Assembly (NCBI GenBank): GCA_015067025.1
Contig: SVNC01000011.1
Location: forward strand, 1-64,000
Length of the DNA stretch: 64,000 nucleotides
DNA from: Oscillospiraceae bacterium
GTDB lineage: Bacteria; Bacillota; Clostridia; Oscillospirales; Ruminococcaceae
Direction: 5' to 3'
In this document: piece by piece, positions 33,465-42,918 of the stretch
How positions within the stretch are numbered: position 1 is the first letter of the stretch
Layout: each line of letters begins with the position of its first letter
The notes under the pieces: generated by a model
Told to the model about the DNA's origin: nothing
Databases searched by the model: none
Seen by the model: the letters and a program-made list of their open reading frames with translations, nothing else
Position numbers and translations under genes: made by a program

Positions 33465-36062
33465 ATGTTAAACACAAACAACTTAACCGAAAAATCAATG
33501 GAAGTCATTTCCTCAGCACAGAACCTCGCTGTTTCATATCAGAATATGAACATCGAACAACCGCACCTGCTTTTAGCTTTACTTCAGGCTGAAGAAGGAC
33601 TTATCCCCCAGCTTATAAAGAAGATGGGAATTGACGCTGACAGTCTAACAAAAAAGACTGAACAACTCGTAAACGGCATTTCAAAGGTTACGGGAACAGG
33701 TCGTGAACCTGATAAGGTTTACATTTCAAACGACCTTGACAAAGCATTTACCGAAGCTGAAGAAAAGGCAAAGCAGATGAGAGATGAATATATCTCCGTT
33801 GAGCATCTGTTTTTGGGACTGCTTGCAAAGCCGCAGAAGGAAATTAAAGAACTCTTTAACTCCTTTGGAATTAACGAAAAGGATTTTCTTTCCGCCTTAC
33901 AGCAGATAAGAGGCAGTGCAAGAGTTACAAGTCAGAACCCCGAAGACACCTATGACGTGCTGAAAAAGTACGGTCAGGATCTGACAGAGCTTGCAAGACA
34001 CAACAAGTTAGACCCTGTTATAGGAAGAGACAGTGAAATAAGAAATACCATCCGTATTCTTTCCCGTAAGACAAAGAACAACCCTGTTCTTATCGGTGAG
34101 CCGGGTGTTGGTAAGACTGCTATTGCCGAGGGTCTCGCCCAGAGAATAGTAAGAGGTGACGTTCCTGAAAACCTTAAGGAAAGACAGATATTCTCCCTTG
34201 ATATGGGTGCTTTAGTTGCAGGTGCAAAGTACAGAGGCGAATTTGAAGAAAGACTTAAAGCGGTACTCCAGACTATAAAGAAATCTGAAGGTCAGATAAT
34301 ACTCTTTATAGACGAGCTTCACACGATCGTAGGTGCAGGTAAGACTGATGGTGCAATGGATGCAGGAAACCTCTTAAAGCCGCTCCTTGCAAGAGGCGAG
34401 CTTCACTGTATAGGTGCTACTACCTTAGACGAGTACAGACAGTACATTGAAAAGGATGCCGCCCTCGAAAGAAGATTTCAGCCTGTAATGGTTGACGAAC
34501 CTACAGTAGAGGATACTATTTCAATTCTCCGTGGCTTAAAGGACAGATATGAAGTATTCCATGGTGTAAAGATACACGATGCGGCACTTATTGCCGCCGC
34601 TACCCTTTCAAACAGATATATTTCTGACAGATTTCTTCCAGACAAGGCAATAGATCTTGTGGACGAAGCCTGTGCCCTTATAAAGACCGAGATGGAATCT
34701 ATGCCCTCAGAGCTTGACGATATCCGCCGCAGCATTATGCAGCACGAAATTGAAGAGGCGGCTCTTAAAAAGGAAACAGACCGCATCTCTGTCGAGCATC
34801 TCGCAGATGTTCAGCAGGAGCTTGCCGCAATGCGAGAAAAGTTTAACGAAATGAAAGCAAAGTGGGAGAATGAAAAGTCCGCTATATCCAAGGTACAGAA
34901 GCTCCGTGAGGAGATAGAAGCTACCAACAGTCTTATTGAGCAGGCTGAAAGAACTTATGATCTTAACAAGGTTGCAGAGCTGAGATACGGCAAACTGCCC
35001 CAGCTTATGAAGGAGCTTCAAGCAGAGGAAGAAAAGGCAGAAACGAGCAAATCGAACACCTTCCTTCGTGACAAGGTAACTGAGGAAGAGATTGCAAAGA
35101 TAATCTGCCGCTGGACAGGAATCCCTGTATCAAAGCTTATGGAGGGAGAAAGAGAAAAACTGCTCTCTATGGAAAATATCCTGCACGGCAGAGTAATTGG
35201 TCAGGATGAGGCTGTAACAAAGGTGAGTGAGGCAATTCTTCGTTCAAGAGCAGGTATTGCAAATCCCAATCAGCCGATAGGCTCATTCCTTTTCTTAGGC
35301 CCTACGGGCGTTGGTAAGACGGAGCTTGCAAAGGCGTTAGCCGAGTCTTTATTTGATGACGAGCATAACATTGTCCGCATTGATATGTCCGAATATATGG
35401 AGAAATTCAGCGTAAGCCGTCTTATAGGCGCACCTCCGGGATACGTGGGATATGAAGAGGGCGGTCAGCTTACCGAAGCTGTAAGAAGAAAGCCCTACGC
35501 GGTAGTTCTTCTTGACGAAGTGGAAAAAGCACACCCCGACGTATTCAATATTCTTCTTCAGGTGTTAGACGACGGCAGAATTACCGACTCTCAGGGACGT
35601 ACAGTAGACTTTAAGAATACTATTATTATAATGACCTCAAACTTAGGTTCAAATTATATCCTTGAAGGAATAGGAGAAGATGGCGAAATTACAGAGGATG
35701 CTAAGGGGCAGGTTGAAAAGCTTCTTAAAACCCATTTCCGCCCTGAATTTTTAAACAGACTGGATGAGATCGTATTCTACAAGCCTCTTAAAAAGTCTGA
35801 GATATTCCGCATCGTTGACCTTATGCTTGACGATCTTAAGAAGCGTCTTTCCGATAAGGAGATAGGCTTTGAGATTTCTGATAAGGCAAAGGAATACGTA
35901 GTCGAGGGCGGCTTTGATCCAAGCTTTGGTGCAAGACCCTTAAAGAGATTTATTCAGCGTAAGGTGGAAACCCTTATAGCAAGAAAGATAATCGCCGATG
36001 ACGTTGCACCCGGTACTACCCTGACTGTAGATTATGACGGCAGTCAGCTTATAGTAAAGTAA
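33465..36062 (+). CDS. clpB: ATP-dependent chaperone ClpB
   Basis: An 865-residue Hsp100 disaggregase that works with DnaK to dissolve protein aggregates. Order: Clp-N repeats (about 1-145), AAA-1 with Walker A GEPGVGKT (211-218), a long coiled-coil middle domain (about 410-525), AAA-2 with Walker A GPTGVGKT (about 610) and the D2-small domain. The middle domain is what separates ClpB from ClpA/ClpC, and no ClpP-binding loop is seen. Length is normal. An RHH-type gene precedes it in the same unit. Confidence 0.95.
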   Translation: MLNTNNLTEKSMEVISSAQNLAVSYQNMNIEQPHLLLALLQAEEGLIPQLIKKMGIDADSLTKKTEQLVNGISKVTGTGREPDKVYISNDLDKAFTEAEEKAKQMRDEYISVEHLFLGLLAKPQKEIKELFNSFGINEKDFLSALQQIRGSARVTSQNPEDTYDVLKKYGQDLTELARHNKLDPVIGRDSEIRNTIRILSRKTKNNPVLIGEPGVGKTAIAEGLAQRIVRGDVPENLKERQIFSLDMGALVAGAKYRGEFEERLKAVLQTIKKSEGQIILFIDELHTIVGAGKTDGAMDAGNLLKPLLARGELHCIGATTLDEYRQYIEKDAALERRFQPVMVDEPTVEDTISILRGLKDRYEVFHGVKIHDAALIAAATLSNRYISDRFLPDKAIDLVDEACALIKTEMESMPSELDDIRRSIMQHEIEEAALKKETDRISVEHLADVQQELAAMREKFNEMKAKWENEKSAISKVQKLREEIEATNSLIEQAERTYDLNKVAELRYGKLPQLMKELQAEEEKAETSKSNTFLRDKVTEEEIAKIICRWTGIPVSKLMEGEREKLLSMENILHGRVIGQDEAVTKVSEAILRSRAGIANPNQPIGSFLFLGPTGVGKTELAKALAESLFDDEHNIVRIDMSEYMEKFSVSRLIGAPPGYVGYEEGGQLTEAVRRKPYAVVLLDEVEKAHPDVFNILLQVLDDGRITDSQGRTVDFKNTIIIMTSNLGSNYILEGIGEDGEITEDAKGQVEKLLKTHFRPEFLNRLDEIVFYKPLKKSEIFRIVDLMLDDLKKRLSDKEIGFEISDKAKEYVVEGGFDPSFGARPLKRFIQRKVETLIARKIIADDVAPGTTLTVDYDGSQLIVK

Positions 36063-36091
36063 CCTTCATATTACCTCCATTCATATATGCA

Positions 36092-36127
36092 AAGGACCGC
36101 AGGCTTTTCAGTCTGCGGTCACAATTT
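36092..36127 (+). terminator. Hairpin terminator after clpB
   Basis: An 8-bp stem GACCGCAG/CTGCGGTC (36095-36102 with 36113-36120) with a weak tail ACAATTTT. Almost the same sequence recurs at 36915-36945. Confidence 0.6.
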
Positions 36128-36178
36128 TAATGCGGTTTGCTCTGTAGGGAAATTACTTTGTAAAAACAAATAAAGCGA

Positions 36179-36766
36179 TTAAACCATACCCAATTTTTTC
36201 ATAGCCTTTAAGAATACGTCCGCTTCACCATTCGGGTTTGCCTTTTGTGTAGCTTCAATGTCAAACCAGGCATATTCAAGTCCATGAACGATAACGGGGA
36301 GCTTTTTCCCAAAATGATTTTCTATATATCCCTCTTCCTGAAGGCGTTTTGCAACCTCTGACACTATTGTCAGAAGCTCATAATGTCCCACCGGACCTTT
36401 GCCGATATAGTTGAAATTACTGTCGTAGCTATCTTCATCTTCGCATCCGATATCGGTAATACCGTTTTCTTCGTACCACTTAAAAAGCAGGTCGGTCAGC
36501 TCATCAGGTTCAAAGGGATCGATGACGGGAATTTCATCCTGTCGCCAGAAAGCATAATTCCATCGCTCTTCCGCATATTGCTTTGCTCTGTCGCAATCAT
36601 CTTCCGTATTATAGCTTACAGCAAAATACGAAACGTTGCTGAACTCCTTATACTCATAAGATTCATTTGAGTTGACAAAAAAAGAAATAGCGTAAATATC
36701 ATCTTCTGACCAGGTCTCAATTATTGATTTTACCTTTTCATACATTTTTTCTGTGATATCAATCAT
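36179..36766 (-). CDS. DUF4303-like protein
   Basis: A 195-residue soluble, acidic protein. The blocks DDIYAISFFVNSNESYEYKE, YNTEDDCDRAKQYAEERWNYAFWRQDE and YELLTIVSEVAKRLQEEGYIE match the pattern I associate with DUF4303, a family often found as an immunity-like neighbour in polymorphic toxin loci. No toxin gene is next to it here. AGGAG precedes the ATG. Monocistronic by appearance. Confidence 0.55.
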   Translation of the reverse strand: MIDITEKMYEKVKSIIETWSEDDIYAISFFVNSNESYEYKEFSNVSYFAVSYNTEDDCDRAKQYAEERWNYAFWRQDEIPVIDPFEPDELTDLLFKWYEENGITDIGCEDEDSYDSNFNYIGKGPVGHYELLTIVSEVAKRLQEEGYIENHFGKKLPVIVHGLEYAWFDIEATQKANPNGEADVFLKAMKKLGMV

Positions 36767-36911
36767 AATATCGCTCCTTTTTTAAATATAGTGATAATTC
36801 ATATCCTTGTTTCACCATTTTGTTTAAATTACCAAACAGCGAATACAAAAATTATAACAACCCCTTTATTTGCTATAACATATACATTATAAAAAGTCAA
36901 CATATATACCA

Positions 36912-36945
36912 AAATCGCAGGCTTTTCAGCCTGCGGTCTTATTTT
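36912..36945 (-). terminator. Hairpin terminator after the PH-like gene
   Basis: An 8-bp stem CGCAGGCT/AGCCTGCG (36916-36923 with 36928-36935); T-rich tails on both strands. It is a near copy of the clpB terminator. Confidence 0.65.
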
Positions 36946-36960
36946 TATAAAATCATGAAA

Positions 36961-37590
36961 TCAGTATTCAGGTCTTTTCACAACGCCTGTACGTTCTAAA
37001 ATGATATTGAAGGGAGTTTCGGTAATTCCTATAACCTTTGATAAGCGGTTATGGATAAACCTGAATTCATGAACTTTTTTATTAGTATGTACAAAGACGT
37101 CAAAACCACCTAAAAAGAGGAATTTACGTTCTCTGTAGTCAACCTTTATAACGTCGGCATAATTTATGACCGATACTTTTTTTCTTCTGCCCTGCTGAAT
37201 AATTTCCATACGAGTTTCATCAGCCTTATAGGAATTGTTTTTTCCTGATTTTAAAATTGCAAAAGCTACAATAAGTGCGGCTGTACTTAAAATAGCCATA
37301 ATAAAAAAGATGATCATAGATATTATAAGCAGTCCGTATTCCGCGGTATTAAAGCCAAAAATAACTCTGTTTCCCTGCTCGTATTCATAAACCGTCTTAT
37401 CTATATCAGGCGGGGTAAATATCATCTGAAAACCGAAAATAAAACAAACGACTGCAGCCACAAGGAAGAAAATGATTATCCCAAATATGGTGAGAATTAC
37501 TACCCTTTCACTATCATAGGCGGTTTTGAAAGTGCCGTTTGTCTTAAAGCCGAAGCGGTCGTCAACGGGACTAAAGGTTGTATATTCCAT
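36961..37590 (-). CDS. Membrane protein with PH-like C-terminal domain
   Basis: 209 residues. Two membrane segments (about 30-55 and 84-113) and a C-terminal cytoplasmic domain with RMEIIQQGRRKKVSVINYADVIKVDYRERKF, which resembles bacterial PH domains (bPH2/YdbT-like). The function is unknown. A strong AGGAGGG site precedes the ATG, under a good promoter (37611-37639). Confidence 0.6.
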   Translation of the reverse strand: MEYTTFSPVDDRFGFKTNGTFKTAYDSERVVILTIFGIIIFFLVAAVVCFIFGFQMIFTPPDIDKTVYEYEQGNRVIFGFNTAEYGLLIISMIIFFIMAILSTAALIVAFAILKSGKNNSYKADETRMEIIQQGRRKKVSVINYADVIKVDYRERKFLFLGGFDVFVHTNKKVHEFRFIHNRLSKVIGITETPFNIILERTGVVKRPEY

Positions 37591-37610
37591 TTAAATCCCT
37601 CCTTTTTATC

Positions 37611-37639
37611 AGTATAGCATACATAAAACGAAAAATCAA
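37611..37639 (-). promoter_or_regulatory. Promoter of the PH-like membrane protein gene
   Basis: TTGATT (37634-37639), 17 bp, TATACT (37611-37616) on the minus strand, about 21 bp before the ATG. Confidence 0.7.
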
Positions 37640-37741
37640 CGTTCGTCTATAATTATAGTGAAATCGTGCTGTCACACGGTGAAATATTTTGTCTTACGGC
37701 AAAACGTGAAATTTTATGCACCCTGTAGGTGCATAAAGATA

Positions 37742-37770
37742 AAAGACCTGATGCATTGCATCAGGTCTTT
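37742..37770 (-). terminator. Terminator of tRNA-Gln
   Basis: A 14-bp perfect stem AAAGACCTGATGCA (37742-37755 with 37757-37770), followed on the minus strand by T-rich sequence, only 4 bp past the tRNA 3' end. Confidence 0.8.
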
Positions 37771-37773
37771 TTT

Positions 37774-37849
37774 TGGCTGGGGTGCAGGGATTCGAACCCC
37801 GGAAATGCTTGAGTCAGAGTCAAGTGCCTTACCGCTTGGCGACACCCCA
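37774..37849 (-). tRNA. tRNA-Gln (anticodon CTG)
   Basis: A 76-nt cloverleaf: acceptor TGGGGTG/CACCCCA, anticodon stem CTTGA/TCAAG with loop CTCTGAC (anticodon CTG), T-arm loop TTCGAAT and an encoded 3' CCA. The U1-A72 end pair and discriminator G are typical of Gln. Perfect stems support a functional gene. Confidence 0.95.
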
Positions 37850-37959
37850 ATATTTGATTTTTTATTCGCCATCCAAACGACTTAATTATTATATCACCTC
37901 TTTGATAGTTTGTCAATAGTTTTTTTAAAAATTTTTAAAAAATTTTTTAAATTTTAGTG

Positions 37960-37988
37960 TTGACAAATAAGTTAAGATATGATATAAT
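37960..37988 (+). promoter_or_regulatory. Promoter of tRNA-Ser
   Basis: TTGACA (37960-37965), 17 bp, TATAAT (37983-37988), a perfect consensus 46 bp before the tRNA. Confidence 0.88.
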
Positions 37989-38034
37989 ATTAAAGCAGTT
38001 GTGAAACGAGAGTTTTGCTCTGCTTTATATATAC

Positions 38035-38123
38035 GGAGAGTTATCGAAGTGGTCATAACGAGGCGGTCTTGAAAACCGTTTGGGGGCAACCCCACGTGAG
38101 TTCGAATCTCACACTCTCCGCCA
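38035..38123 (+). tRNA. tRNA-Ser (anticodon TGA)
   Basis: An 89-nt class II tRNA: acceptor GGAGAGT/ACTCTCC, anticodon loop CTTGAAA (anticodon TGA), a long variable arm GGGGGCAACCCC and an encoded 3' CCA. Confidence 0.96.
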
Positions 38124-38128
38124 AAAAT

Positions 38129-38167
38129 AAAAGCCAATCTTCAAAAGAAGATTGGCTTTTATTTTTC
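38129..38167 (+). terminator. Terminator of tRNA-Ser
   Basis: A 14-bp stem AAAAGCCAATCTTC (38129-38142 with 38147-38160) followed by ATTTTTCTC. Confidence 0.9.
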
Positions 38168-38310
38168 TCTTTTCTCTCTTCGTTCTTCCTTCTTCTCCCG
38201 GATTGTTTTTTGAGGAAAGATAAAAAGGCTTGATGGTGTTTTGCTGATAGCACAAACTAAAATTACACCATCGCCAAAGCGAAGGGTTTATTTCAAACTA
38301 CAGTAAACCA

Positions 38311-38339
38311 TTGATTTTTTGTTTTATTTATGCTATAGT
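38311..38339 (+). promoter_or_regulatory. Promoter of small unknown genes
   Basis: TTGATT (38311-38316), 17 bp, TATAGT (38334-38339), 21 bp before the ATG at 38361. Confidence 0.6.
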
Positions 38340-38360
38340 TAATATAAAGGCGGTGACTCT

Positions 38361-38747
38361 ATGATTTCCTTTGACGACATAACAAAATTATTTTCCATTG
38401 ATCTGAATAACAGCATGTGCATTGAAATAGAATTCAATGTTATTAGTTACCCTGACTTTCAATACTGCTGGATGGGAAAATGCCCCAAGCAAAAGAAAAG
38501 CAGATTTATCGCATTACCCCTACCGACATTTATTAAAGGAAAGCATATCCCCGATATTTACTGGTTTGGGTTACCAAACCATGAAGATGACAACTACTGC
38601 TACAATAATTTTGATGATTTTTCAAGTGCACCCATTTTTGACGGAAAAACACTTAAAGAAATATGGGACAATGTTGAAATTCTTTCTATAGATAGTATTG
38701 ACCCCGAAGAAAGACTTCAATGGTATTTGCAGAAATCCGAGATATAA
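38361..38747 (+). CDS. Unknown 128-residue protein
   Basis: Soluble and acidic, with many aromatic residues (YWFGLP, CYNNFDDF) and a C-terminal DPEERLQWYLQ. Not recognised. It resembles in size and composition small cytosolic proteins that act as immunity or stress partners, but nothing specific can be claimed. It is followed after 20 nt by another unknown gene, and both lie between a promoter and a terminator, forming a two-gene unit. Confidence 0.55.
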   Translation: MISFDDITKLFSIDLNNSMCIEIEFNVISYPDFQYCWMGKCPKQKKSRFIALPLPTFIKGKHIPDIYWFGLPNHEDDNYCYNNFDDFSSAPIFDGKTLKEIWDNVEILSIDSIDPEERLQWYLQKSEI

Positions 38748-38767
38748 ATAAGGAGGTATTATCAATA

Positions 38768-39178
38768 ATGTGTTATTTTCTCTATGGTGCAATAAACGAT
38801 TCTGTAAACATTAAAGATTATGATATTGCTATGAGCAAATCAAAATACCACTTTAAACCCGGGACGAAGCATGACTTAAAAATGTGCATTGCCGGTGAAA
38901 CCTATGGATACGGTGTAACAAGTGGGCATTGCGACTGTGACTTTCCCGCGGGAAAGCATAATAAAGATGCAAAAGAGCTTATCGAACTTGCAGAGCTTAT
39001 ATACAGCTTAAAAGATATAAGAAACGTAAAGCACATCTATATATCTAAAACCTGGGCAGGTGAAAAAAATAAAAAAGAAGCTACCATGCATATAGATGAT
39101 ATTGATGTAGTCTCATTCTTAGCAGATATGGAAGAATGCTGTCTTTACTGTATCGAATTATACAAGCGTTACATATAA
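38768..39178 (+). CDS. Unknown Cys-containing 136-residue protein
   Basis: Not recognised. The stretch GVTSGHCDCDFPAGKHNKDA and a C-terminal EECCLYC supply seven or more Cys and His residues that could bind a metal. AGGAGG lies 9 nt before the ATG at 38768, which excludes a longer frame starting at 38720 inside the previous gene. Second gene of a two-gene unit with a terminator right behind. Confidence 0.6.
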   Translation: MCYFLYGAINDSVNIKDYDIAMSKSKYHFKPGTKHDLKMCIAGETYGYGVTSGHCDCDFPAGKHNKDAKELIELAELIYSLKDIRNVKHIYISKTWAGEKNKKEATMHIDDIDVVSFLADMEECCLYCIELYKRYI

Positions 39179-39182
39179 CCCC

Positions 39183-39212
39183 AAAACCACCGAAAATTCG
39201 GTGGTTTTGTTA
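39183..39212 (+). terminator. Terminator of the two-gene unit
   Basis: A stem AAAACCACCGA/TTCGGTGGTTTT (39183-39193 with 39197-39208) followed by a T-rich tail, 5 bp after the stop. Confidence 0.8.
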
Positions 39213-39241
39213 TTGAATCCACATTGATAAAATGGTATAAT
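39213..39241 (+). promoter_or_regulatory. Promoter of the small gene and nrdG
   Basis: TTGAAT (39213-39218), 17 bp, TATAAT (39236-39241), 35 bp before the ATG at 39276. Confidence 0.7.
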
Positions 39242-39275
39242 ATTTATGTACAGTTTTACAAGGAGAACAAAAACT

Positions 39276-39626
39276 ATGGCAGAAAATAAATGCAATTTTG
39301 ATGAACTTGAACTTTTTGCACGCATAAAAAAGAGACCGGGTATGTATTTCGGACAGCCTTCTCTTATTTCTTTTAGAGATTTTCTTTTGGGGATGGATCT
39401 TGCTTTTGGTTTCTGTGGTTATCAGGATAAATTAAAGTATTCTGACTTATTTATAGAGTGGTACACGGAAAATGTAATCAAAGATCAGAATGCGTATGCA
39501 TGCTGGTGGAATCATATGCTATATGTCAGCGGCGGAAGCGACAGACAGGCGTTTGAATACTTTTTACATAGGTTTGAGATATATCTTAGCGAAGTACACA
39601 ATATTTCTCTGCCGGAAGTAGAATAA
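39276..39626 (+). CDS. Unknown 116-residue protein upstream of nrdG
   Basis: A small soluble protein with ELELFARIKKRPGMYFGQPSLISFRDFLLGMDLAF near the N-terminus (two blocks at about 9-23 and 24-43), a pattern I have seen in uncharacterised proteins of gut Firmicutes but cannot name. Trp- and Tyr-rich in the middle. AAGGAG lies 9 nt before this ATG; an ATG 30 bases upstream lacks a ribosome site. It shares a promoter with nrdG, 21 nt downstream. Confidence 0.55.
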   Translation: MAENKCNFDELELFARIKKRPGMYFGQPSLISFRDFLLGMDLAFGFCGYQDKLKYSDLFIEWYTENVIKDQNAYACWWNHMLYVSGGSDRQAFEYFLHRFEIYLSEVHNISLPEVE

Positions 39627-39647
39627 ATTAAAGAGGTACTATATATT

Positions 39648-40337
39648 ATGAAAATAAAAGGACTGCAAAAGCTGACGTTACTTGACTACCCTGAAAAAAT
39701 GGCTTGTACCGTTTTTTTAGCAGGGTGCAATTTTCGTTGTCCCTTCTGCCACAATGCGTCACTTGTAACGAATATTGATGATGATTATATAAGCGAGGAA
39801 GAATTCTTCTCCTTTTTAAATAAGAGAAAGGGAATTTTAAACGGCGTCTGCATTACAGGGGGTGAGCCTACCCTATATCCTGATTTAGAGGCGTTTATCC
39901 GCAGGATAAAGGAAATGGGGTATCTGGTAAAGCTTGATACCAACGGCTATAACCCTGACATACTCATTGACCTTGTTAATAAAGGTCTTATCGACTACGT
40001 AGCAATGGATATAAAGAACAGTAAGGAAAAGTATGCTAAGACAGCAGGTCTTCCCTCTCTTGATATATCAAGAATTGAAAAAAGCGTTGATTTTCTTTTA
40101 TCGGGGGCTGTCCCTTATGAATTCCGCACTACAGTTGTAAAAGAGCTGCATAATGAAGAGGATATGAAAAACATATCCCGTTGGATAGAAAAAGCTGACA
40201 GATATTTCCTTCAAGGCTTTCAGGATTCGGGCGATCTTATCGAAAATGGGTATAGCGGATATGACAAAAATTCTATGCAATATTTGTTGAACATTACTAA
40301 AGAACGCTTAACAAAGGCAAATTTGCGAGGTGTATAA
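39648..40337 (+). CDS. nrdG: Anaerobic ribonucleotide reductase activating protein
   Basis: A 229-residue radical-SAM enzyme that installs the glycyl radical on NrdD. The [4Fe-4S] motif CNFRCPFC provides Cys27, Cys31 and Cys34; the SAM-binding GGEPTLYPDLEAF follows at about 75. Compared with the short E. coli NrdG (about 154 residues) this is the longer form with a complete partial barrel, frequent in Clostridia. It is transcribed with the small gene before it, while nrdD has its own regulated promoter 60 bp downstream. Confidence 0.9.
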   Translation: MKIKGLQKLTLLDYPEKMACTVFLAGCNFRCPFCHNASLVTNIDDDYISEEEFFSFLNKRKGILNGVCITGGEPTLYPDLEAFIRRIKEMGYLVKLDTNGYNPDILIDLVNKGLIDYVAMDIKNSKEKYAKTAGLPSLDISRIEKSVDFLLSGAVPYEFRTTVVKELHNEEDMKNISRWIEKADRYFLQGFQDSGDLIENGYSGYDKNSMQYLLNITKERLTKANLRGV

Positions 40338-40385
40338 ACACTATATATTGTGGTGTGCTTTAAAATTTCTTACTTTATATTGTAT
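40338..40385 (+). promoter_or_regulatory. Tandem NrdR-box operator
   Basis: ACACTATATATTGTGG (40338-40353) differs from the NrdR box consensus acaCwAtATaTwGtgt in only the last base. A weaker copy, TTACTTTATATTGTAT (40370-40385), begins exactly 32 bp later, which is three DNA turns and the spacing known for NrdR tandem boxes. Both lie just upstream of the nrdD -35 box at 40394. NrdR is expected to repress nrdD when dATP is plentiful. Confidence 0.8.
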
Positions 40386-40393
40386 TTTACCTC

Positions 40394-40422
40394 TTGACAA
40401 ATCAAGTGAAATGTATTATACT
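40394..40422 (+). promoter_or_regulatory. Promoter of nrdD
   Basis: TTGACA (40394-40399), 17 bp, TATACT (40417-40422), about 55 bp before the ATG. The leader contains a small CCCG/CGGG hairpin. Confidence 0.8.
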
Positions 40423-40476
40423 TGACTTACACTCCCGAAAAAACGGGTATAAAAAAAGAGAGGAAGGAATGACAAT

Positions 40477-42855
40477 ATGTACAATGTTGTAAAAAGAAAC
40501 GGAAAAGTAGTTGAATTTGATATCAGCAAGATTTCCGAAGCTATAAGCAGAGCTTTTGAAGCTCAGGAAAAGGAATACAATCCTAATATCATTGATTTTT
40601 TATCGTTAAAGGTTACGGCTGATTTTGAGCCTAAAATAGAAGATCACCTTATCGCAGTAGAGGATATTCAGGACAGCGTTGAATCTGTTCTTGTACAGGC
40701 CGGTTATGCTGACGTTGCAAAGGCATATATCCTTTACAGAAGACAGAGAGAAAAGCTCCGTAATATGAAGTCTACAGTTCTTGACTATAAGAACATAGTA
40801 GACAGCTACGTTAAGGTTACCGACTGGAGAGTTAAGGAAAACTCCACAGTTACCTACTCTGTAGGTGGTCTTATCTTAAGCAACTCCGGTGCTATCACAG
40901 CTAACTACTGGTTATCTGAAATCTATGACGATGAAATCTCCAACGCTCACAGAAATGCAGATATCCACATCCACGATCTTTCAATGCTTACAGGCTACTG
41001 TGCAGGTTGGTCCTTAAAGCAGCTTATCAAGGAAGGTCTCGGTGGTGTTACGGGTAAGATCACGTCTGCTCCTGCAAAGCATCTTGCAACACTCTGCAAC
41101 CAGATGGTAAACTTCCTCGGTATCATGCAGAACGAATGGGCAGGTGCTCAGGCATTCTCATCCTTTGACACATATCTTGCTCCCTTTGTAAAGGCTGACA
41201 ACTTAAGCTATGATCAGGTTAAGAAGTGCATCGAGTCCTTTATCTACGGCGTAAATACACCTTCTCGCTGGGGTACACAGGCTCCCTTCTCAAACATCAC
41301 ACTTGACTGGACAGTGCCCAACGACCTTGCAGAGCTTAACGCTATCGTAGGCGGTAAGGAAATGCCCTTCAAGTACAAGGACTGCAAGAAGGAAATGGAT
41401 ATGGTAAACAAGGCGTTTATCGAAACTATGATCGAAGGCGACGCTAACGGCAGAGGCTTCCAGTATCCTATTCCCACATATTCAATTACCGGCGACTTTG
41501 ACTGGTCTGAAACAGAAAACAACAAGCTGCTCTTTGAAATGACTTCAAAGTACGGCACACCTTATTTCTCAAACTATATCAACAGCGATATGGAACCCAG
41601 CGACGTTCGTAGTATGTGCTGCAGACTGAGACTTGACCTTCGTGAACTGCGTAAGAAGTCAGGCGGTTTCTTCGGTAGCGGCGAAAGCACAGGTTCTGTA
41701 GGCGTTGTAACGATAAATATGCCCAGAATTGCTTATCTTGCAAAGGACAAGGAAGAATTCTATAAGAATCTTGACAGACTTATGGATATCTCCGCTCGTT
41801 CACTCAAGATAAAGAGAGAGGTCATCACAAAACTCCTTAACGAAGGTCTTTATCCTTATACAAAGCGTTACCTCGGCACGTTTGCAAACCACTTCTCCAC
41901 AATCGGTCTTGTTGGTATGAACGAAGTTGGTCTTAACGCAAGATGGCTTAAGAAGGACCTTACACACGCTGAAACACAGGAATTCACCAAGGAAGTATTA
42001 AATCATATGAGAGAAAGACTCTCCGACTATCAGGAAAAGTACGGTGATCTTTACAACCTCGAAGCTACTCCTGCTGAATCCACAAGCTTCCGTCTTGCAA
42101 AGCACGACGTAAGCCACTACCCCGACATTGTAACAGCTACAGACAGAACTCAGGGTGGTGCTCCCTATTATACAAACTCTTCACACTTACCTGTTGGTTA
42201 TACAGACGACATCTTTGCGGCTCTCGATATTCAGGATGAGCTTCAGACGCTTTATACGTCAGGTACGGTATTCCACGCATTCCTCGGTGAAAAGCTTCCT
42301 GACTGGAAATCTGCGGCATCTCTTATCCGCACTATCGCTCAGAACTACAAGCTTCCCTACTACACCCTTTCTCCCACATACTCTGTATGTAAAAATCACG
42401 GTTATATCTCAGGTGAAGTTGCAGTTTGCCCCGAATGTGGCGAAGTAACAGAGGTTTACAGCCGTATCACAGGTTACTATCGTCCCGTTAAGAACTGGAA
42501 CGATGGTAAGGCTCAGGAATACAAGGAAAGAAAGGTATATAACCCTGAAAAGTTCGAGGGTAAGACACCTTCAAAGGCGGCAACTGCAGAAGAAAAGCAT
42601 GAAGAAACTACAGTAAAGGCTGCGGAGGACAAGCTCATTCTTTTCGCTACAACAACCTGCCCCAACTGCAAGATGGCAGTTCACTTCCTTGAAAAAGCAG
42701 GCATCGGCTTTGAAGAAGTAATCGCTGATGAAAATCCCGATCTTGCAAAGCAGTTTGATATCCGTCAGGCTCCTACTCTTGTAAAGATTACAGACGGCAA
42801 CGTTGAAAAGATTTCAAACCTTTCCAACATCAAGGCATTTATTGAAAACAACTAA
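40477..42855 (+). CDS. nrdD: Anaerobic ribonucleotide reductase with fused redoxin
   Basis: A 792-residue class III ribonucleoside-triphosphate reductase. N-terminal ATP-cone (about 1-95, starting VVKRNGKVVEFD), then the ten-stranded barrel, and a zinc site CKNH..CPEC (638-654). The glycyl-radical motif RITGYY places the radical at Gly666. After a charged linker, residues 717-792 form an extra thioredoxin/glutaredoxin-like domain with active site CPNC (728-731) and cis-Pro motif QAPTL (Pro766). Typical NrdD ends shortly after the glycyl loop, so this fusion is unusual. A thioredoxin reductase gene follows. Confidence 0.93.
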   Translation: MYNVVKRNGKVVEFDISKISEAISRAFEAQEKEYNPNIIDFLSLKVTADFEPKIEDHLIAVEDIQDSVESVLVQAGYADVAKAYILYRRQREKLRNMKSTVLDYKNIVDSYVKVTDWRVKENSTVTYSVGGLILSNSGAITANYWLSEIYDDEISNAHRNADIHIHDLSMLTGYCAGWSLKQLIKEGLGGVTGKITSAPAKHLATLCNQMVNFLGIMQNEWAGAQAFSSFDTYLAPFVKADNLSYDQVKKCIESFIYGVNTPSRWGTQAPFSNITLDWTVPNDLAELNAIVGGKEMPFKYKDCKKEMDMVNKAFIETMIEGDANGRGFQYPIPTYSITGDFDWSETENNKLLFEMTSKYGTPYFSNYINSDMEPSDVRSMCCRLRLDLRELRKKSGGFFGSGESTGSVGVVTINMPRIAYLAKDKEEFYKNLDRLMDISARSLKIKREVITKLLNEGLYPYTKRYLGTFANHFSTIGLVGMNEVGLNARWLKKDLTHAETQEFTKEVLNHMRERLSDYQEKYGDLYNLEATPAESTSFRLAKHDVSHYPDIVTATDRTQGGAPYYTNSSHLPVGYTDDIFAALDIQDELQTLYTSGTVFHAFLGEKLPDWKSAASLIRTIAQNYKLPYYTLSPTYSVCKNHGYISGEVAVCPECGEVTEVYSRITGYYRPVKNWNDGKAQEYKERKVYNPEKFEGKTPSKAATAEEKHEETTVKAAEDKLILFATTTCPNCKMAVHFLEKAGIGFEEVIADENPDLAKQFDIRQAPTLVKITDGNVEKISNLSNIKAFIENN

Positions 42856-42863
42856 ACAGATTT

Positions 42864-42891
42864 ACGCCTTCGCAGTTTTCTGCGAAGGCGT
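42864..42891 (+). terminator. Hairpin between nrdD and trxB
   Basis: An 11-bp perfect stem ACGCCTTCGCA/TGCGAAGGCGT (42864-42874 with 42881-42891) without a T tract. It may be a partial terminator or a processing/stability element that lowers reductase expression relative to nrdD. Confidence 0.6.
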
Positions 42892-42918
42892 GATTACTCA
42901 GATAAAGGAATTTTAAAT

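Noticed and set aside
38053-38253. Protein-coding frames over the tRNA-Ser and its terminator
   Set aside because: They run through a clear tRNA cloverleaf and terminator stem; the apparent peptides are the translated tRNA.
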